From Paludibacteraceae bacterium (GTDB lineage: Bacteria; Bacteroidota; Bacteroidia; Bacteroidales; Paludibacteraceae), in the NCBI GenBank assembly GCA_017646225.1, contig JAGCMZ010000271.1, positions 1 through 6,385 of the forward strand: a stretch of 6,385 bases of DNA. Direction: 5' to 3'. Each line of letters starts with the position of its first letter. Within the stretch, counting starts at the first letter, position 1. Shown one piece after another: positions 5,699 to 6,385 of the stretch. The notes beneath the pieces are model-generated. The model was given only the letters and a program-made list of their open reading frames with translations. It had not been told where the DNA came from and did no database searches. The position numbers and the translations under genes are program-made.

Positions 5699-5983
5699 TT
5701 ATTTGCTTAAGCTTTCTATTTCTTTGCCAATGCTCAATACGTCTTGTAGCAAATCTTCACCTAATTTTTTGTAGTAGGCTTTTACCAATTTTGGGTTGTT
5801 TTTTGCATCGTATCTGCCTGCACGTTTTACAAACTCGTAGCTGTTGATTACAATTTTAGATACCAAAGCGTCTGCTTTTTCTTGGTCGCATTTAGGAACT
5901 AGGCAACTGATGGTAAAGCATTCGGTTAGTAATTCTGAATACAAATACACGATGTCTTTTTTAAGGTCTCTTCTGCTAGCCAT
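5699..5983 (-). CDS. Small conserved helical protein of unknown function
   Basis: This 94-residue soluble protein shows no signal peptide or membrane segment. Composition and spacing suggest three or four amphipathic helices: about residues 4-20, 34-55 and 64-91, the last two flanking a K-N-N-P turn. The N-terminus (M-A-S-R-R-D-L-K-K-D-I-x-Y-L-Y-S-E-L) resembles a short, highly conserved but uncharacterised family that I recall from Bacteroidales genomes; I cannot name a function. Three cysteines at 22, 27 and 32 are evenly spaced (C-x4-C-x4-C). It is the first gene of a tight operon with the acyltransferase and the amidase (4-nt gap) and has a good promoter about 43 nt upstream of its ATG. 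It does not look like the four-helix proteins encoded in 23S rRNA intervening sequences. Confidence 0.8.
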   Translation of the reverse strand: MASRRDLKKDIVYLYSELLTECFTISCLVPKCDQEKADALVSKIVINSYEFVKRAGRYDAKNNPKLVKAYYKKLGEDLLQDVLSIGKEIESLSK

Positions 5984-6025
5984 AATTTTATAAATTAATC
6001 GGTGATTGGTTGTTTATTTATGGGT

Positions 6026-6056
6026 TAAAGATAGTAAAATAATTGTGCGAAACAAA
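6026..6056 (-). promoter_or_regulatory. Bacteroidota-type promoter of the helical protein-acyltransferase-amidase operon
   Basis: On the minus strand, TTTG (6056-6053) is followed after 19 bp by TATCTTTA (6033-6026), seven of eight matches to TAnnTTTG. Transcription would start near 6019, leaving a leader of about 35 nt before the ATG at 5983. It overlaps the divergent lipoprotein promoter. Confidence 0.65.
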
Positions 6057-6073
6057 ATGGAATGTTACTTTTG
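6043..6073 (+). promoter_or_regulatory. Bacteroidota-type promoter of the lipoprotein gene
   Basis: TTG (6043-6045) and TACTTTTG (6066-6073), a full match to TAnnTTTG, are 20 bp apart. Transcription should begin near 6080, giving a leader of about 12 nt. The AGGAGA at 6075-6080 would then lie at or before the transcript's 5' end and is unlikely to serve as a ribosome binding site. Confidence 0.7.
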
Positions 6074-6091
6074 TAGGAGAATCGCAAGAAA

Positions 6092-6385
6092 ATGGCAAAG
6101 GTATTTCGTTCCTATTTCATCCTATTGTGCACCCTGCTGGTTTTGGTAGTGGGCGCATCGTCGTGTACCGAAGATAGCATCAATGTCGATGCCGATTTTT
6201 CGCTTGCTTTTTCTGCCGATACCCTTCGTTTTGATACCTTGTTTACCGACATGGGTTCTGCTACCCTTAAATTAAAGGTATACAATACATCTGCAAAAAA
6301 AGCCCATATCGATAACATTCGTTTGATGAATGCTCGATACTTTCATTTGAACATCAACGGCGTGGCATCGGACGAGGCAAACGAT
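6092..6385 (+). CDS. Lipoprotein with Ig-like N-terminal domain, 3' end outside the window
   Basis: From the ATG at 6092 the frame stays open for 98 codons to the window edge. The N-terminus is a lipoprotein signal: basic residues (K3, R6), a hydrophobic core (8-20), and V-V-G-A-S-S-C with C25 as the lipidated cysteine. The next residues, T-E-D, are acidic; acidic residues just after the cysteine are part of the surface-export signal described for some Bacteroidota lipoproteins, so surface exposure is possible. Residues about 37-90 follow the pattern F-S-A-D-T-L-R-F-D-T-L-F-T, then G-S-A-T-L-K-L-K-V-Y-N, then I-D-N-I-R-L, which alternates like the strands of an Ig-like domain. I recall this opening in large uncharacterised Bacteroidales lipoproteins, but the function and full length cannot be seen here. 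It has its own promoter, divergent from the acyltransferase operon. Confidence 0.82.
   Translation, partial: MAKVFRSYFILLCTLLVLVVGASSCTEDSINVDADFSLAFSADTLRFDTLFTDMGSATLKLKVYNTSAKKAHIDNIRLMNARYFHLNINGVASDEAND

Noticed and set aside
5699..5983. Four-helix protein of a 23S rRNA intervening sequence or a toxin-antitoxin partner
   Set aside because: There is no rRNA nearby, the sequence lacks the motifs I know for those families, and its operon context is housekeeping.
6075..6080. AGGAGA as a Shine-Dalgarno for the lipoprotein
   Set aside because: It lies within a few bases of the -7 box, at or upstream of the expected transcript start, so it is probably not in the mRNA.
1..6385. Mobile elements, CRISPR, tRNA or an undescribed defence system
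   Set aside because: No terminal repeats, transposase, repeat array or tRNA fold is visible; nearly all the DNA is accounted for by recognisable core genes with uniform base composition.

Overview
The window reads as chromosomal DNA from a member of the Bacteroidota, most likely Bacteroidales. Three things point there. The ExbD operon has the layout of an unnamed membrane protein followed by two different exbD genes. The promoters carry the Bacteroidota signature, a TTG/TTTG -33 box about 20 bp from a TAnnTTTG -7 box. Most genes lack a Shine-Dalgarno sequence. Genes are densely packed, and I see no mobile element, tRNA, rRNA or CRISPR array.

Layout. (1) 1-1450, plus strand: the end of a proton-channel energiser operon, made of a partial multi-pass membrane protein and two ExbD paralogues, closed by a strong hairpin terminator. 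(2) 1471-3150, plus: a secreted M23 (LytM-type) metallopeptidase with all its zinc and catalytic residues and a long Ig-like C-terminal region. (3) 3151-3495, minus: folB (dihydroneopterin aldolase), with its stop codon touching that of the peptidase. (4) 3605-4351, plus: fabG, divergent from folB across a compact double promoter. (5) 4360-5983, minus: a three-gene operon running from right to left, with a small helical protein of unknown function, a PlsC-type acyltransferase and an omega-amidase of the nitrilase superfamily. (6) 6092 to the window end, plus: the first 98 codons of a surface or periplasmic lipoprotein, divergent from the operon.

Taken together the genes serve the envelope and core metabolism: energy transduction to the outer membrane (ExbD), peptidoglycan cleavage (M23), fatty-acid elongation (FabG), phospholipid acylation (PlsC-like), folate synthesis (FolB) and metabolite repair (omega-amidase).

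The most interesting signals are regulatory. The fabG terminator is encoded inside the last codons of the opposing amidase gene, and its G-U pairs make it directional. Two divergent promoter pairs are interlocked or abutting. A terminator sits between exbD and the peptidase gene with too little room for a promoter after it. I found no clear evidence of a wholly new multi-gene system. The least understood proteins are the ExbD-linked membrane protein and the small helical protein at 5699-5983.
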